Assembly (NCBI GenBank): GCA_000432515.1
Contig: HF995995.1
Location: 88,241-133,227, forward strand
Length of the DNA: 44,987 bases
Direction: 5' to 3'
Source: Bacteroides sp. CAG:545
GTDB taxonomy: Bacteria; Bacteroidota; Bacteroidia; Bacteroidales; UBA932
This document shows, in pieces, positions 25,036 through 35,178 of this stretch. The notes under the pieces are model-generated. The model saw only the letters and a program-made list of their open reading frames with translations. It was not told where the DNA came from and searched no databases. The stretch's first letter is position 1. Each line of letters starts with the position of its first letter. Position numbers and translations under genes: made by a program.

Positions 25036-28000
25036 ATGAAAGGTAAACTATTTTCGTGCCTTGTATTGATGTTCCTAAGCATCAGTATGATGGCTCAGAA
25101 AGTGCCCGTATCAGGTACCGTGAGCGATCAGACCGGTCCGGTTATCGGCGCCAGTGTTATCGAAAAAGGTACCACCAACGGCACTATGACTGATAATGAC
25201 GGTCACTTTACCCTTACGGTAAGCAAGGGTGCGGTGATCGAAATATCATCGATCGGCTATAAGACTCAGGAGATTACAGTCGGAGCTCAGACGAACTTCA
25301 CAGTGACATTGTCAGAGGACAATGAATTCCTCGATGAAGTTGTGGTAGTAGGTTACGGCTCAATGAAGAAGAGCGACCTCGCCGGAGCTTCTGTCTCAAT
25401 GAAAGAGTCCGACCTGAAAGGCTCCATCATTTCGTCTCTTGACCAGAGCCTTCAGGGACGAGCAGCAGGTGTCACGGCTGTCACCACCTCCGGAGCTCCT
25501 GGTTCTTCATCTTCTATCCGCGTCCGCGGTCAGGCGACTATCAATGCCAATGCGGAACCTCTCTACGTCATTGACGGTGTCATCGTCCAGGGCGGCGGAA
25601 ACACCGGCGCGGATTTCGGTCTCGGAGATGCTCTCGGAAACGGAAAAGTTTCCACGATTTCTCCGCTTTCCACCATCAACCCTGCCGATATCGTCAGCAT
25701 GGAAATCCTTAAGGATGCCTCTGCTACAGCGATTTACGGTGCGCAGGGAGCGAACGGCGTAGTCCTCATCACCACCAAGCACGGCAAGTCCGGTGAGGCC
25801 AAGTTCTCATATGACGGTATGGTGGCAATGTCCCGTCAGGCTGTCAGACTCAATATGATGAACCTGCGCGAATACGCACAGTATTATAATGAGATGATAG
25901 AGGAAGGTGACATCAATGAGACCAACCCTTACTATGCCACACCTTCTCTCCTCGGAAAAGGTACCAACTGGCAGGACGAGATCTTCCGCACAGCCTGGCA
26001 GCATCAGCACCAGTTGAGCGCCCAGGGCGGTTCTGACAAGGTGCAGTACTATGTTTCAGGTTCCTATATGGACCAGCAGGGTACCATCATCGGTTCCAAC
26101 TTCAACCGTTTCTCTGTCAGGACCAATCTTGATGCTCAGCTCAAGAAATGGCTCAAGCTCGGAGTGAACGCTACCTATGCCATTACCAATGACAACCTGA
26201 AGCTCGCTGACTCCAACCAGGGCCTGATCTATTACTCCCTCACCACCATTCCGGACATCCCGGTCTATGACGTGAACGGAAACTACTCTTCCACTATCCG
26301 TGAGGGCTACACCTCACCTAACCCTGTCGCACTTGCGATGATGGATGAGATTCTCCTCAAGAGAAAGAAACTCAGCGGAAACATCTACGCCGAACTTACT
26401 CCTATAAAACATATAACATGGAGAACAGAGCTCGGTTTCGATATGGGAGAATCCGATGCCAACAGATACAAGCCGATGATCGACCTCGGCGGCTGGGTAC
26501 GCAGCCAGAACTCCATCAGCTATCAGAAGAACAGCAACTATTTCTGGCAGCTCAAGAACTATCTTACTTATGCCAACCAGTGGGGCAAGCATTCCGTTAC
26601 GGCGATGGTTGGTCAGGAGTGCTGGGAGTCCAGATGGAACTACCTGAGCGGCAGCAACACCGACCTCCCTTCAGACGAGGTTCACAATGTGGCTCTCGCT
26701 ACCGGAACTCCTTCGATCTCTTCAGGATTCGGTTCATCCGCCATGGCATCTTTCTTCACCCGTGAAACTTACAACTACGGTGACAGATACCTCGGAACCT
26801 ACACCTACCGTTATGACGGTTCGTCCAACTTCGGACCTAAGAACCGCTGGGCAGGCTTCCATTCAGTGGCATTGGCCTGGAGATTCTCCAACGAGAAATT
26901 CTTCGAGCCTGTGAAGAAAGTCATTGACAACGGCAAGCTCCGTCTCGGCTGGGGACAGACAGGTAACTCCAGCATCGGTTCCTACGCTTGGGGCGCGGCC
27001 ATTACCCGTATGCCTTCCGCACTCGGTATGGGCTTCCGTCCGTCCAACATCCCTAACACTTCCATCAGATGGGAGAGCCAGGAACAGTACAATGTCGGAC
27101 TCGACCTCGGTTTCTTCAACGGAAGGTTGAATCTCACGGTAGATGCCTATTACAAGAGATCTGATGATATGCTCATGTCAATGCAGCTCCCGTCCTATAT
27201 GGGAACACAGGGCAACGTCTCATCCAAGCTCCAGGCTCCTAAGGGCAACTACGGAAGCATCGAGAACAAGGGTCTTGAAATCACATTGGATGCCCATCCG
27301 GTACAGCTCAAGAACTTCAGCTGGGACAGCAACTTCCAGATTTCCTTCAACAAGAACAAACTCCTCAGCCTTTCCGATACAGAAAATGCTACACTCGTAG
27401 GTTACGGCCAGTGGGGTGATGTGGTCTGCGTTTCCGAAATCGGCAAACCTCTCTACAACTTCTACGGCTACAAGGTCGAGGGTGTATATAAGGACCTGGA
27501 TGATATCCAGAACTCTGCGAAACCTGCAAAATATCCGTCTGACGGTGTGTTCAGCCGCGGAAATACAGTGTGGGTAGGAGACATCAAATACAAGGATGTG
27601 GATGAAAACGGTATCATCGACGAGCGCGACCGTACAGATCTCGGTTCTCCGCTTCCTAAGTTCACCTTCGGATGGACCAACACCTTCAGATACAGAAACC
27701 TCGACCTGAGCATCTTCCTCAACGGTTCTTACGGCAACAAGGTGATGAACTACAACTCATTGACATTGACCCACATGAACAGCACCTGGACAAACCAGCT
27801 GCAGAGCGTGGTTTCCAAGAGAGCGAGACTCGAGCCTATCGACCCGACCATCGTGTATGCTGACGGAAGCAAGTGGTTCGACCATATCGACAATGTGAGA
27901 GTGAAGAACCCGGGAACAAAGATTCCTCATACTTCCATCAATGACCCTAACGACAACGACCGCATCAGCGACCGCTATGTCGAGGACGGCTCATTCCTCA

Positions 28001-28239
28001 GAATCAAGAACATCACTCTCGGATACACCTTCCCGAAGGCTCTTCTGAACAAGGCGAAAATAGAGAATCTCCGTGTTTATGTGAACATCCAGAATCTCTA
28101 CACCTTCACCAAGTACACCGGCTATGACCCTGAGGTCGGCGCAAGTACACAGGATTCTACCGGTCTTACTTATGGCCTGGACAACGGTCGTTATCCGTCT
28201 CCGGCTATGTACTCATTCGGTTTGAACATTACATTCTAA
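25036..28239 (+). CDS. SusC-like TonB-dependent outer-membrane transporter
   Basis: A 1067-residue outer-membrane barrel that imports oligosaccharides using TonB energy. Signal peptide MKGKLFSCLVLMFLSISMMA at residues 1-20. Residues 22-95 form the carboxypeptidase-regulatory-like domain typical of SusC ('VSGTVSDQTGPVIGASVIEKGT'). Then come the TonB box region 'LDEVVVVGYGSMKKSDL' and the plug ('SIRVRGQATINANAEPLYVIDGV', 'LKDASATAIYGAQGANGVVLITTK'). The barrel ends 'SPAMYSFGLNITF' with a terminal aromatic residue, as barrel assembly needs. Its SusD partner starts 10 bp later. The surrounding mannanases and phosphorylases indicate beta-(gluco)manno-oligosaccharides as cargo; that is inference from context. 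Confidence 0.96.
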   Translation: MKGKLFSCLVLMFLSISMMAQKVPVSGTVSDQTGPVIGASVIEKGTTNGTMTDNDGHFTLTVSKGAVIEISSIGYKTQEITVGAQTNFTVTLSEDNEFLDEVVVVGYGSMKKSDLAGASVSMKESDLKGSIISSLDQSLQGRAAGVTAVTTSGAPGSSSSIRVRGQATINANAEPLYVIDGVIVQGGGNTGADFGLGDALGNGKVSTISPLSTINPADIVSMEILKDASATAIYGAQGANGVVLITTKHGKSGEAKFSYDGMVAMSRQAVRLNMMNLREYAQYYNEMIEEGDINETNPYYATPSLLGKGTNWQDEIFRTAWQHQHQLSAQGGSDKVQYYVSGSYMDQQGTIIGSNFNRFSVRTNLDAQLKKWLKLGVNATYAITNDNLKLADSNQGLIYYSLTTIPDIPVYDVNGNYSSTIREGYTSPNPVALAMMDEILLKRKKLSGNIYAELTPIKHITWRTELGFDMGESDANRYKPMIDLGGWVRSQNSISYQKNSNYFWQLKNYLTYANQWGKHSVTAMVGQECWESRWNYLSGSNTDLPSDEVHNVALATGTPSISSGFGSSAMASFFTRETYNYGDRYLGTYTYRYDGSSNFGPKNRWAGFHSVALAWRFSNEKFFEPVKKVIDNGKLRLGWGQTGNSSIGSYAWGAAITRMPSALGMGFRPSNIPNTSIRWESQEQYNVGLDLGFFNGRLNLTVDAYYKRSDDMLMSMQLPSYMGTQGNVSSKLQAPKGNYGSIENKGLEITLDAHPVQLKNFSWDSNFQISFNKNKLLSLSDTENATLVGYGQWGDVVCVSEIGKPLYNFYGYKVEGVYKDLDDIQNSAKPAKYPSDGVFSRGNTVWVGDIKYKDVDENGIIDERDRTDLGSPLPKFTFGWTNTFRYRNLDLSIFLNGSYGNKVMNYNSLTLTHMNSTWTNQLQSVVSKRARLEPIDPTIVYADGSKWFDHIDNVRVKNPGTKIPHTSINDPNDNDRISDRYVEDGSFLRIKNITLGYTFPKALLNKAKIENLRVYVNIQNLYTFTKYTGYDPEVGASTQDSTGLTYGLDNGRYPSPAMYSFGLNITF

Positions 28240-28249
28240 GACATCGGAT

Positions 28250-30013
28250 ATGAAACGCAATATAATTTTGAAAGGCTTGTCGGTGGCAGCGGCTGTGATG
28301 GCATTCACCTCCTGCGAGGATTTCCTCAACCGCCCTGCGGAAGACAGCTACAACGTAGATAATTTCTACAAGAATGACGCTCAGTGCGAACAGGGTGTCA
28401 ACTACATGTACAACTCCCCGTGGTATGATTTCCAAAGAGGATTCATCAAGGTCGGAGAAGTCATGTCGGGAAATATGTACTGGGGCTCAAGTCCGTATCT
28501 GGATTTCACCACCAACGGTACTGACGAGGACCTTGTGAACATGTCCTACTCTCTCTGGGCAGTAAACGGCCATGCCAACACTGTCATCAACAATATCCTC
28601 AACTCCGAAGGCCCGTCACAGGCCTGCAAGAACAAATGCATCGGAGAGGCTCTCACATGGAAAGCGTTCGCATATTTCTTCATGGTGCGTACTTTCGGTG
28701 AAGTTCCTATCATTCACGACAATACGGCACTGATTGCTTCAGGAAACGTGAACAAGGTGCAGAAAGTCCAGCGTGCGGACATTTATGAATACATAATCAT
28801 GACTCTCGAGAAGGCCCTCGAACTTCTTCCCAAGAAGACCGGCGGATTTGCTGACTATGAGAGAATCGACTACTATGCTGCTGAGGCGCTTCTCGCAAAG
28901 GTGTATCTCACCCGTGCAGGTGTAAGCGGCACTCTCAGTGCTGACGACCTCAAGAAAGCAGCTGATTATGCAAAGGATGTCATCGACAACTCAGGAAGGA
29001 CATTGACCCCGAACTATGAGGATGTGTTCCGTCTGAAGGGCTTCAACCAGACAGGTGAGTGTCTGATTTCATGGCTCTGGAAATGCGGCCGCGATCCGTG
29101 GACACAGCAGAACACTCTTCAGAGTGACCTTGCTATGACCGGCTTCGACGAGAATGGTGACTGCTGGGGCGGTTACCGCGGTCCTTCAGTGGACCTTCAG
29201 GCTGCATTCGGCTGCACCGCTACTGACAATCCTGCAGTCCGCGACAACTCTGACATCCGTCGTCATGCTACGATGATGCTTCCTGGTGATGTATATAGCT
29301 ATTTCTGGGCAGACAAGACCTACTCCGGAAGTAAGAAAGGTTTCGACTACCTCCGTTTCATCTATGACAAGGACGGATACGGCAAAGGCGGACCGGGCGG
29401 AGAACTCCAGTGCAATACCGGCGCCAACAACGTGAAGAATCTGTACGGAAACAATCAGGACCATGTCTCTGCATTGGGCATCATTCCGATGAATATGGCC
29501 AACCAGCTTCCTACTCACATTCTCCGTCTTTCAGATATATATCTCATTTATGCTGAGGCTGTTGTGAATACTGACAATGCCGCTGCAAAGGAGTATGTGA
29601 ACAAAGTACGTGAGCGTGCCGGCGCGAAGGCTCTGGATAACGTGACATGGAATGACATATGGAAAGAGCGCCGTCTCGAACTCGCTGGTGAAGGCGACCG
29701 CTGGTATGACTATGTACGTCGTTCCTACTATGATGTAGATGCCTGCATCGCAGAGCTCAAGGCCCAGAAGAGGTCTTGTTGGGATGGCCTCAATAAAGTA
29801 TGGCAGACTTGGATAGGAGAGAAGTTCGACTATTCAGGCGAATGGGACGCAAGCAAGGTTACCTATAATCCAAAAGATGACAATCCTAACGTCACTGCCT
29901 CAAGCTTCACCCTGCCGATGCCTACCGAGGATATCATCTTCAACGGCAACATGGCATCCGGAGCTGAAGCGGTACACGTGGATGTCCGTTCCGAATATCA
30001 CTATAACTTTTAG
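28250..30013 (+). CDS. SusD/RagB-like outer-membrane glycan-binding lipoprotein
   Basis: A 587-residue surface lipoprotein that forms the lid of the SusC channel. The N-terminus MKRNIILKGLSVAAAVMAFTSC carries the lipobox Cys at residue 22, followed by 'EDFLNRPAEDSYNVDNFYKND', the standard SusD opening. The alpha-helical TPR-like core includes 'GEALTWKAFAYFFMVRTFGEVP' and 'AEALLAKVYLTRAGVSG'. The late part has 'LRLSDIYLIYAEAVVNTDNA' and 'WNDIWKERRLELAGEGDRWYDYVRR', both diagnostic. It directly follows SusC and is followed 11 bp later by an IPT-type surface protein, so one operon is likely. Confidence 0.96.
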   Translation: MKRNIILKGLSVAAAVMAFTSCEDFLNRPAEDSYNVDNFYKNDAQCEQGVNYMYNSPWYDFQRGFIKVGEVMSGNMYWGSSPYLDFTTNGTDEDLVNMSYSLWAVNGHANTVINNILNSEGPSQACKNKCIGEALTWKAFAYFFMVRTFGEVPIIHDNTALIASGNVNKVQKVQRADIYEYIIMTLEKALELLPKKTGGFADYERIDYYAAEALLAKVYLTRAGVSGTLSADDLKKAADYAKDVIDNSGRTLTPNYEDVFRLKGFNQTGECLISWLWKCGRDPWTQQNTLQSDLAMTGFDENGDCWGGYRGPSVDLQAAFGCTATDNPAVRDNSDIRRHATMMLPGDVYSYFWADKTYSGSKKGFDYLRFIYDKDGYGKGGPGGELQCNTGANNVKNLYGNNQDHVSALGIIPMNMANQLPTHILRLSDIYLIYAEAVVNTDNAAAKEYVNKVRERAGAKALDNVTWNDIWKERRLELAGEGDRWYDYVRRSYYDVDACIAELKAQKRSCWDGLNKVWQTWIGEKFDYSGEWDASKVTYNPKDDNPNVTASSFTLPMPTEDIIFNGNMASGAEAVHVDVRSEYHYNF

Positions 30014-30024
30014 TCAATACGGAT

Positions 30025-31302
30025 ATGAAAACTATAAAATTACTCAATATCATAGCGGTTTCCGCTGCTGCGGCCACGATGTTCCTTTCGTGCGACAGCA
30101 TCGACTATCCTGACCGTTACAAGGTTGCGGACGGAAATCCTACCGTGTATTCCGTAAGGTATGCGGACAGGGACCTGACCATCACAGGAGCCTTTATGGA
30201 TGAAGTCGTATGTCTGCTCGGAGACAATCTGCGCAGTATCAAGGAACTCTGGTTCAATGACCAGCAGGCGATCCTTAACACAAGTTACATTACGGACCAC
30301 ACTCTTATAGTGGCCGTGCCTAAAGTGCTGCCTGTCAAGCAGACAGACAAGATATACATGGTGAACAATGCAAAGGACACCACGACCTTCGACTTCAAGG
30401 TGCTGCCACCGGTTCCTGTAATAAACTCAATGTCATTCGAATACGCAAAACCGGGCGAGACGGTGACTGTCAAGGGAAATTACTTCTACGAGCCTATGAC
30501 CGTGGAATTCACCGGTGCTGAGGCGACCAAGATTTCCAACCTCACATTCAGTTCATTCGATGTGGTCATTCCGGAGGGTGCGCTTCCTGGAAAAATCAAG
30601 GTGACCACGGAATCCGGAACAGGCCAGTCCTCATTCATGTATCAGGATGACAGAGGAATGCTCTTCACATTCGATGACGCGAGAGGAAATCACGGATGGC
30701 ATAACCAGACCATACAGTCAGACGCCAACTCGTTCAGCGGCAACTATCTCCAGCTCTATAAGGATAGCGTGGTGCTCAAGGCTGACGGAACCGACTGGGC
30801 TGATGACGGTTACCATTTCGAATACTGGCCAGGCAACTGGAATACGCCTGAGACCTTCGACGATCCGGACGGAATCGACCTTACCAAGGTTGTGGACTTC
30901 AAGGACTTCTCCAATATGACCATCAAGTTCGAATTGAGAATTCCTTCTGAACATCCGTGGAAAGGCTGTCCTATGCAGGTTATCTTTGCTGGCAAATCCC
31001 AGATTACGATGCAGACGGCAAACAACACATATTTCCACGATGACAAGCTTTCACTTCCGAGGGCGCTTTACATGCCGTGGAAAGAAACCGGCTCATTCGA
31101 TACCGGCGGAAAATGGATTACAGTATCTTTGCCGATTGCAACTGAATTCGTATGGTACTGGACAGGTGACAAGGCTACGGGAACACTCACTCCTGAATCA
31201 TTCTCAGGAATGGAACTCTTCCTTGCGGCAGGCGCTGCCGGAGGTTCATCAAGTACTCCGATGATCCAGATTGACAATATCAGGGCCGTCCCTAACAAAT
31301 AA
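30025..31302 (+). CDS. Surface glycan-binding lipoprotein, IPT/TIG type (SGBP-B-like)
   Basis: A 425-residue lipoprotein: MKTIKLLNIIAVSAAAATMFLSC with the lipobox Cys at residue 23. Two IPT/TIG-like Ig folds follow: residues 35-125 ('LTITGAFMDEVVCLLGDNLRSIKELWFND') and 130-210 ('PVINSMSFEYAKPGETVTVKGNYF'). The C-terminal 210 residues are a beta-sandwich with many aromatic residues ('HFEYWPGNWNTPETFDDPDG', 'FVWYWTGDKATGT', 'MIQIDNIRAVPNK'). This arrangement of Ig spacers with a terminal binding module is that of SGBP-B proteins next to SusCD pairs, whose C-terminal domain binds the polysaccharide at the cell surface. Binding to mannan or glucomannan is inferred from operon context. Confidence 0.88.
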   Translation: MKTIKLLNIIAVSAAAATMFLSCDSIDYPDRYKVADGNPTVYSVRYADRDLTITGAFMDEVVCLLGDNLRSIKELWFNDQQAILNTSYITDHTLIVAVPKVLPVKQTDKIYMVNNAKDTTTFDFKVLPPVPVINSMSFEYAKPGETVTVKGNYFYEPMTVEFTGAEATKISNLTFSSFDVVIPEGALPGKIKVTTESGTGQSSFMYQDDRGMLFTFDDARGNHGWHNQTIQSDANSFSGNYLQLYKDSVVLKADGTDWADDGYHFEYWPGNWNTPETFDDPDGIDLTKVVDFKDFSNMTIKFELRIPSEHPWKGCPMQVIFAGKSQITMQTANNTYFHDDKLSLPRALYMPWKETGSFDTGGKWITVSLPIATEFVWYWTGDKATGTLTPESFSGMELFLAAGAAGGSSSTPMIQIDNIRAVPNK

Positions 31303-31319
31303 TTGGAGGAAAACATATT

Positions 31320-33677
31320 ATGAAAAACATATTTAGACTCTCAATCCTGTTTGCGGCATTGGTCTGCTCTGCAGCAGCCTGCTCAAATGAGGAACTTGAT
31401 ACAGCCCAGTACTCCGGCAAGCAGGTAAGGCTCGTTTCCTACGGTCCTAATCCTGTGATGCGCGGCGGTGCATTGACCTTCATCGGCAGCAATCTCGACA
31501 AGATCGTCGAGGTTGATGTGCCGGGAGTGGAGCCGCTTACTCAGATCGAAGTGGTTTCATCCGGAAAGCAGAGCGAAATCCGTGTGGTGCTTCCTGCAGA
31601 AGGTCCGGAAGTGGGAAAAATCACTCTCAAATCCTCTGACGGAAAGGTGTTTACTACAGCGACAGAACTCGAATACACGGAACCTATCGTGCTGGACAAG
31701 TTCACTACGGCCAAGACTCCTGCCATGCCTGGTGACGAAGTGAAACTCCAGGGCGACTATATGAATCTTGTAATGAGCGTTACATTCGAGGGCGGCGCTG
31801 TGGCTCAGGTGAAACATATCGACAGGCACAATGCATCTGTCATCATTCCGTCCTCTGCAATTACCGGAAAAATCGTTCTTTCAGATGAAGGTGAAATTGC
31901 AAATCTCATCTATTCTGAGAACGAAATTCAGATAGGTGATCCTACAGTGTCCTCAGTTAAGGCTTCTGCTTGGAAGCCTAATAATGTGGCTACTATTTCA
32001 GGTACTTATCTCGATATGATTAAGGAGGTGCAGCTCGAAGGTTTTATCACCATTGAATCTGAGGGCCTTGTGGTCTCCAAAGATGGCAAGACATTGACTT
32101 TCACTATTCCTCTGGAAATGCGGTCGGGAGATATCAAAGCCGTGAGCTATGCCGGAAAATCATTTAAGGCCGGAACTGTAGAGATGGTAGTTCCTACTGG
32201 CCTCAAGGCAGCTCCGTTACCAGTAAAGGCAGGGGCGGCTCTGGAAGTCTCAGGAAAAGATTTAGATGTGGTGAGTTTTGTGGAGTTCCCTTCAGCCGGT
32301 ATGGTCAATGCATTTGAGTTCAAGGATGGGAAAATCTCAGTTACGGTTCCTTCTACCGCAACTGAAGGCAATGTGAAACTCAAGATGGCCAACGGAGACG
32401 AGGCGGAAGTGGCTTTCACTCTCGTAAAACCTGTCGTTACAAAGGTTTCTCCTACAGAACTCATGGCCGGTGAGGCTATCGTTGTGGAAGGTGCTGATTT
32501 GGACCTGATCAGCAGCGCCACACTCGGAGGAAAGGCGGTTGAAATTGCAGATGGCAAGGCCAATGAAGACGGAACTCGACTTGTCCTTACTACCACAGCC
32601 TCATCCGTATCCGGAAAAATAGTCCTCACCCAGTTCAATGGCGAGACAGTGGAGCCGGATGCTGACATCAAACTTTCTTACGATTCTTTTATCGTCGTGA
32701 ACGAATTGCCGTCTGCCGAGCATATAGGGGCAACAGTGACACTCAAGGGTGAAAACTTCATGATGATCGAGAACATATTCATCGGTGAGGCCAAAGTCGT
32801 GACCTATACGGCCCGTTCGGACAAGGAAATCTCATTCATAATGCCGTATAACACTATCGGCACCTACGATATTGTGTTCAAACTTCTTAACGGTGACACC
32901 GAGACCTGCCCTTCAAGGATAGGCGTTCTCCTCGAGCAGAAATTCATCACGGCTTGGGAAGGCAGTTGCCCTATCACATGGAATGACGGCGGCAGAGTGC
33001 TTGTTCCGGCGGCCAACTTTCTTGATGTCAAGGCGGGCTCCAAGATGAGACTCTATTACACTTACAACGGACCGACCTGGTGTCAGGCTCAGCTCAATTA
33101 CGGTGACTGGTCCGGAGTCGTATTCCCGGAAATCGGAAAGAATGTGCTTGTCCCTCAGGATATTTTCGGCTGGAATGACAATGGTGAAGTCAGCAGATGT
33201 ACGGAGGTTACATTGACCCAGGAAATACTGGACAATATCCAGGCGAAGAAAGGTGATGCGGAAGACAAGCAGAACCTCGGTTTCATCATCCAGGGTTCAG
33301 ACATCACGTTCACCAAGATAGAAATCGTCCAGGAAATCCCTCAGGAGAAGACAATCTGGAAAGGATCGTTCGCAGCAGGCAACTGGAGCGGAAACCAGGA
33401 CCTCGCATGGGGAGGCTTCGACTGGTCCACAGTCAGGGCCGGCCAGAAACTGATTTTCACATTGACCCAGGATGCGGCCCAGACATATTGGCAGTTCTCG
33501 CTGCGTCATGGTGACGGCTGGGGCGAACTTCCTGAAAAGGTGTTTGAGGAAATGACTGCAGGTCAGACACGTGTGGAAGTCGTGATGACACAGACGAATC
33601 TGGATGACCTCATCGCAAAAGGAGGTATGGTTATTACAGGATGTAATTTTACATTGACAGAAGTAGCTGTACTCTAA
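31320..33677 (+). CDS. Multi-IPT/TIG surface lipoprotein with two C-terminal beta-sandwich modules
   Basis: A 785-residue lipoprotein (N-terminus ends 'ALVCSAAAC', lipobox Cys at residue 21). I count about six IPT/TIG-like repeats between residues 35 and 535, each with a 'G..v.l.G..ld.i..v' core: 'GGALTFIGSNLDKI', 'GDEVKLQGDYMNLV', 'NNVATISGTYLDMI', 'GAALEVSGKDLDVV', 'GEAIVVEGADLDLI', 'GATVTLKGENFMMI'. The C-terminus holds two related modules, about 540-675 and 676-785. Both begin with a W.G strand ('ITAWEGSC', 'TIWKGSF') and end with a T(F/L)(T/K)..E(I/V) strand. It probably extends from the cell as a stalk and presents two binding modules for the PUL substrate. It lies 17 bp after the SGBP-B-like gene. 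No catalytic motif is seen. Confidence 0.85.
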   Translation: MKNIFRLSILFAALVCSAAACSNEELDTAQYSGKQVRLVSYGPNPVMRGGALTFIGSNLDKIVEVDVPGVEPLTQIEVVSSGKQSEIRVVLPAEGPEVGKITLKSSDGKVFTTATELEYTEPIVLDKFTTAKTPAMPGDEVKLQGDYMNLVMSVTFEGGAVAQVKHIDRHNASVIIPSSAITGKIVLSDEGEIANLIYSENEIQIGDPTVSSVKASAWKPNNVATISGTYLDMIKEVQLEGFITIESEGLVVSKDGKTLTFTIPLEMRSGDIKAVSYAGKSFKAGTVEMVVPTGLKAAPLPVKAGAALEVSGKDLDVVSFVEFPSAGMVNAFEFKDGKISVTVPSTATEGNVKLKMANGDEAEVAFTLVKPVVTKVSPTELMAGEAIVVEGADLDLISSATLGGKAVEIADGKANEDGTRLVLTTTASSVSGKIVLTQFNGETVEPDADIKLSYDSFIVVNELPSAEHIGATVTLKGENFMMIENIFIGEAKVVTYTARSDKEISFIMPYNTIGTYDIVFKLLNGDTETCPSRIGVLLEQKFITAWEGSCPITWNDGGRVLVPAANFLDVKAGSKMRLYYTYNGPTWCQAQLNYGDWSGVVFPEIGKNVLVPQDIFGWNDNGEVSRCTEVTLTQEILDNIQAKKGDAEDKQNLGFIIQGSDITFTKIEIVQEIPQEKTIWKGSFAAGNWSGNQDLAWGGFDWSTVRAGQKLIFTLTQDAAQTYWQFSLRHGDGWGELPEKVFEEMTAGQTRVEVVMTQTNLDDLIAKGGMVITGCNFTLTEVAVL

Positions 33678-33683
33678 ACTTAT

Positions 33684-33709
33684 TCCGGCAGCGGCTGACC
33701 CTGCTGCCG
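33684..33709 (+). promoter_or_regulatory. Intercistronic hairpin after the multi-IPT gene
   Basis: CCGGCAGC (33684-33691) and GCTGCCGG (33702-33709) form a perfect 8-bp stem with a 10-base loop, in the 48-bp gap before the first GH26 gene. It lacks a T-run, so it is more likely an mRNA stabiliser or partial attenuator than a full terminator. Confidence 0.55.
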
Positions 33710-33725
33710 GGATCCAATCAAAACT

Positions 33726-35177
33726 ATGAATATGCGGATATATAATTTGTTGATGGTCGCGGCTGTGTCGTTTGCCGTGTGCGCATGCGGGGAGAAGAGT
33801 TCAGGTGAGCCGGACAGTCCTGCAGCAGAAGCTCCGTCATTGGTCAGTGTGGTTCCTGCGGACGGAAGTGAGGTCTCAGGAGAGACATTGGAAGTGAAAT
33901 TCACTTTCGACCAGAACGTGAAACTGCCTGATGCACGTAAAGTAAGCATTGATAATGAGGCGACCGTGTCGAGTGCGCTCGCTTACAATAAGGATGTCAC
34001 CGTGAAGCTCGCCGGGCTCCGTAAGGGTGTCTCATATACGCTTTCAGTGGCGGACGGAGCCATCTCCGGATTCAAGAGCAATCCGGTCGGGGCATTGTCC
34101 TACAGGTTCTCGGTGAAGGCGGACGAGTCCGACTATGACAGGAATCCGTCACAGTCCCTCACTGACGCATCTGCCACTACAAATGCCAAGAAACTCTATG
34201 CATACCTGCTTCAGAACTATGGAAAGAAGACATTGAGCGGAGCTATGGGCGGAACGGCTTGGGAAACTACCTATGCAGATATGCTGGAAAGCGTTTCAGG
34301 CCAATATCCTGCCATCGTCGGATTCGACTATCTGTTCCTCAACTGGCCGGCAAAAGCATGGAGCGGTTGTCCGGATTATGGAGACATCACTCCTGTAAAG
34401 AATGCCTGGGAAGCGGGAAATATCATCCAAGTGGGCTGGCATTGGTCAGTACCGTCGAAAGAAGGCGAGACCGACATCAACAAGTATGCGTTCTATTCGT
34501 CCGGAACCACATTTGACATCAATGAGGCTCTTCAAGAAGAGACTTGGCAGAGGAAGGTGATTGACAGCCAGATAAGTAAACTCGCCGGATATCTGAAGCT
34601 TCTTCAGGATGCCGGTATTCCTGTCCTTTTCAGACCTTTGCATGAGGCGGCCGGGGATTATTCATGGGGCTCGTGGTTCTGGTGGGGCGATGGCGGAGCT
34701 GAGCCTTGCACAAGACTATGGAAGTATCTGCGCGACCAGCTTCAGGGCACTTATGGCCTGCACAACTTGATATGGATCTGGACTGTCCAGACCAATGACC
34801 AGGGCAAACTCTGCACTGATCTGGAGAAAGCCCGTGCCTGGTATCCGGGTGACGATTATGTGGACATCGTGGGCGCTGACCTTTATGTGGCGAAAGGCAC
34901 GTCCCAGTCAGCTGCATTCAAGTTCGTGAACAACAGCGTGAAAGGAAAGAAAATGGTGGTGCTCAGCGAGTTCGGAAACCTTCTTGATACTGACAAATTC
35001 TTCGCGGAGGATGCCCCTTGGGGATATTTCATGAACTGGTGCAACTACGAGGACGGCAAGCCGGTGCTGTACTGCAAAAACAGTGACGGGTCATATTCTT
35101 GGAACAATACGGCCTCCGATTGGAAAAACGCATTGGCAAATACTAAAGTGATCAACAGAAAAGACGTGAAATTCTGA
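33726..35177 (+). CDS. GH26 endo-beta-1,4-mannanase lipoprotein with N-terminal Ig-like domain
   Basis: A 483-residue lipoprotein ('MVAAVSFAVCAC', lipobox Cys about residue 18-20). Residues 37-137 are a bacterial Ig-like domain of the Big_5 kind ('PSLVSVVPADGSEVSGETLEVKF', 'LPDARKVSI', 'YTLSVADGAISG'). The GH26 barrel follows: 'KTLSGAMGGTAWE', 'PAIVGFDYLFLNW', acid/base Glu307 in 'LFRPLHEAAGDYSWGSWFWW', and nucleophile Glu415 in 'VVLSEFGNLLDTD'. 'LIWIWTVQTND' and 'YPGDDYVDIVGADLY' are also GH26-typical. It should cleave beta-1,4-mannosyl bonds of mannan or glucomannan, probably at the cell surface given the lipobox. It is first of three backbone hydrolases in the operon. Confidence 0.93.
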   Translation: MNMRIYNLLMVAAVSFAVCACGEKSSGEPDSPAAEAPSLVSVVPADGSEVSGETLEVKFTFDQNVKLPDARKVSIDNEATVSSALAYNKDVTVKLAGLRKGVSYTLSVADGAISGFKSNPVGALSYRFSVKADESDYDRNPSQSLTDASATTNAKKLYAYLLQNYGKKTLSGAMGGTAWETTYADMLESVSGQYPAIVGFDYLFLNWPAKAWSGCPDYGDITPVKNAWEAGNIIQVGWHWSVPSKEGETDINKYAFYSSGTTFDINEALQEETWQRKVIDSQISKLAGYLKLLQDAGIPVLFRPLHEAAGDYSWGSWFWWGDGGAEPCTRLWKYLRDQLQGTYGLHNLIWIWTVQTNDQGKLCTDLEKARAWYPGDDYVDIVGADLYVAKGTSQSAAFKFVNNSVKGKKMVVLSEFGNLLDTDKFFAEDAPWGYFMNWCNYEDGKPVLYCKNSDGSYSWNNTASDWKNALANTKVINRKDVKF

Positions 35178-35178
35178 T

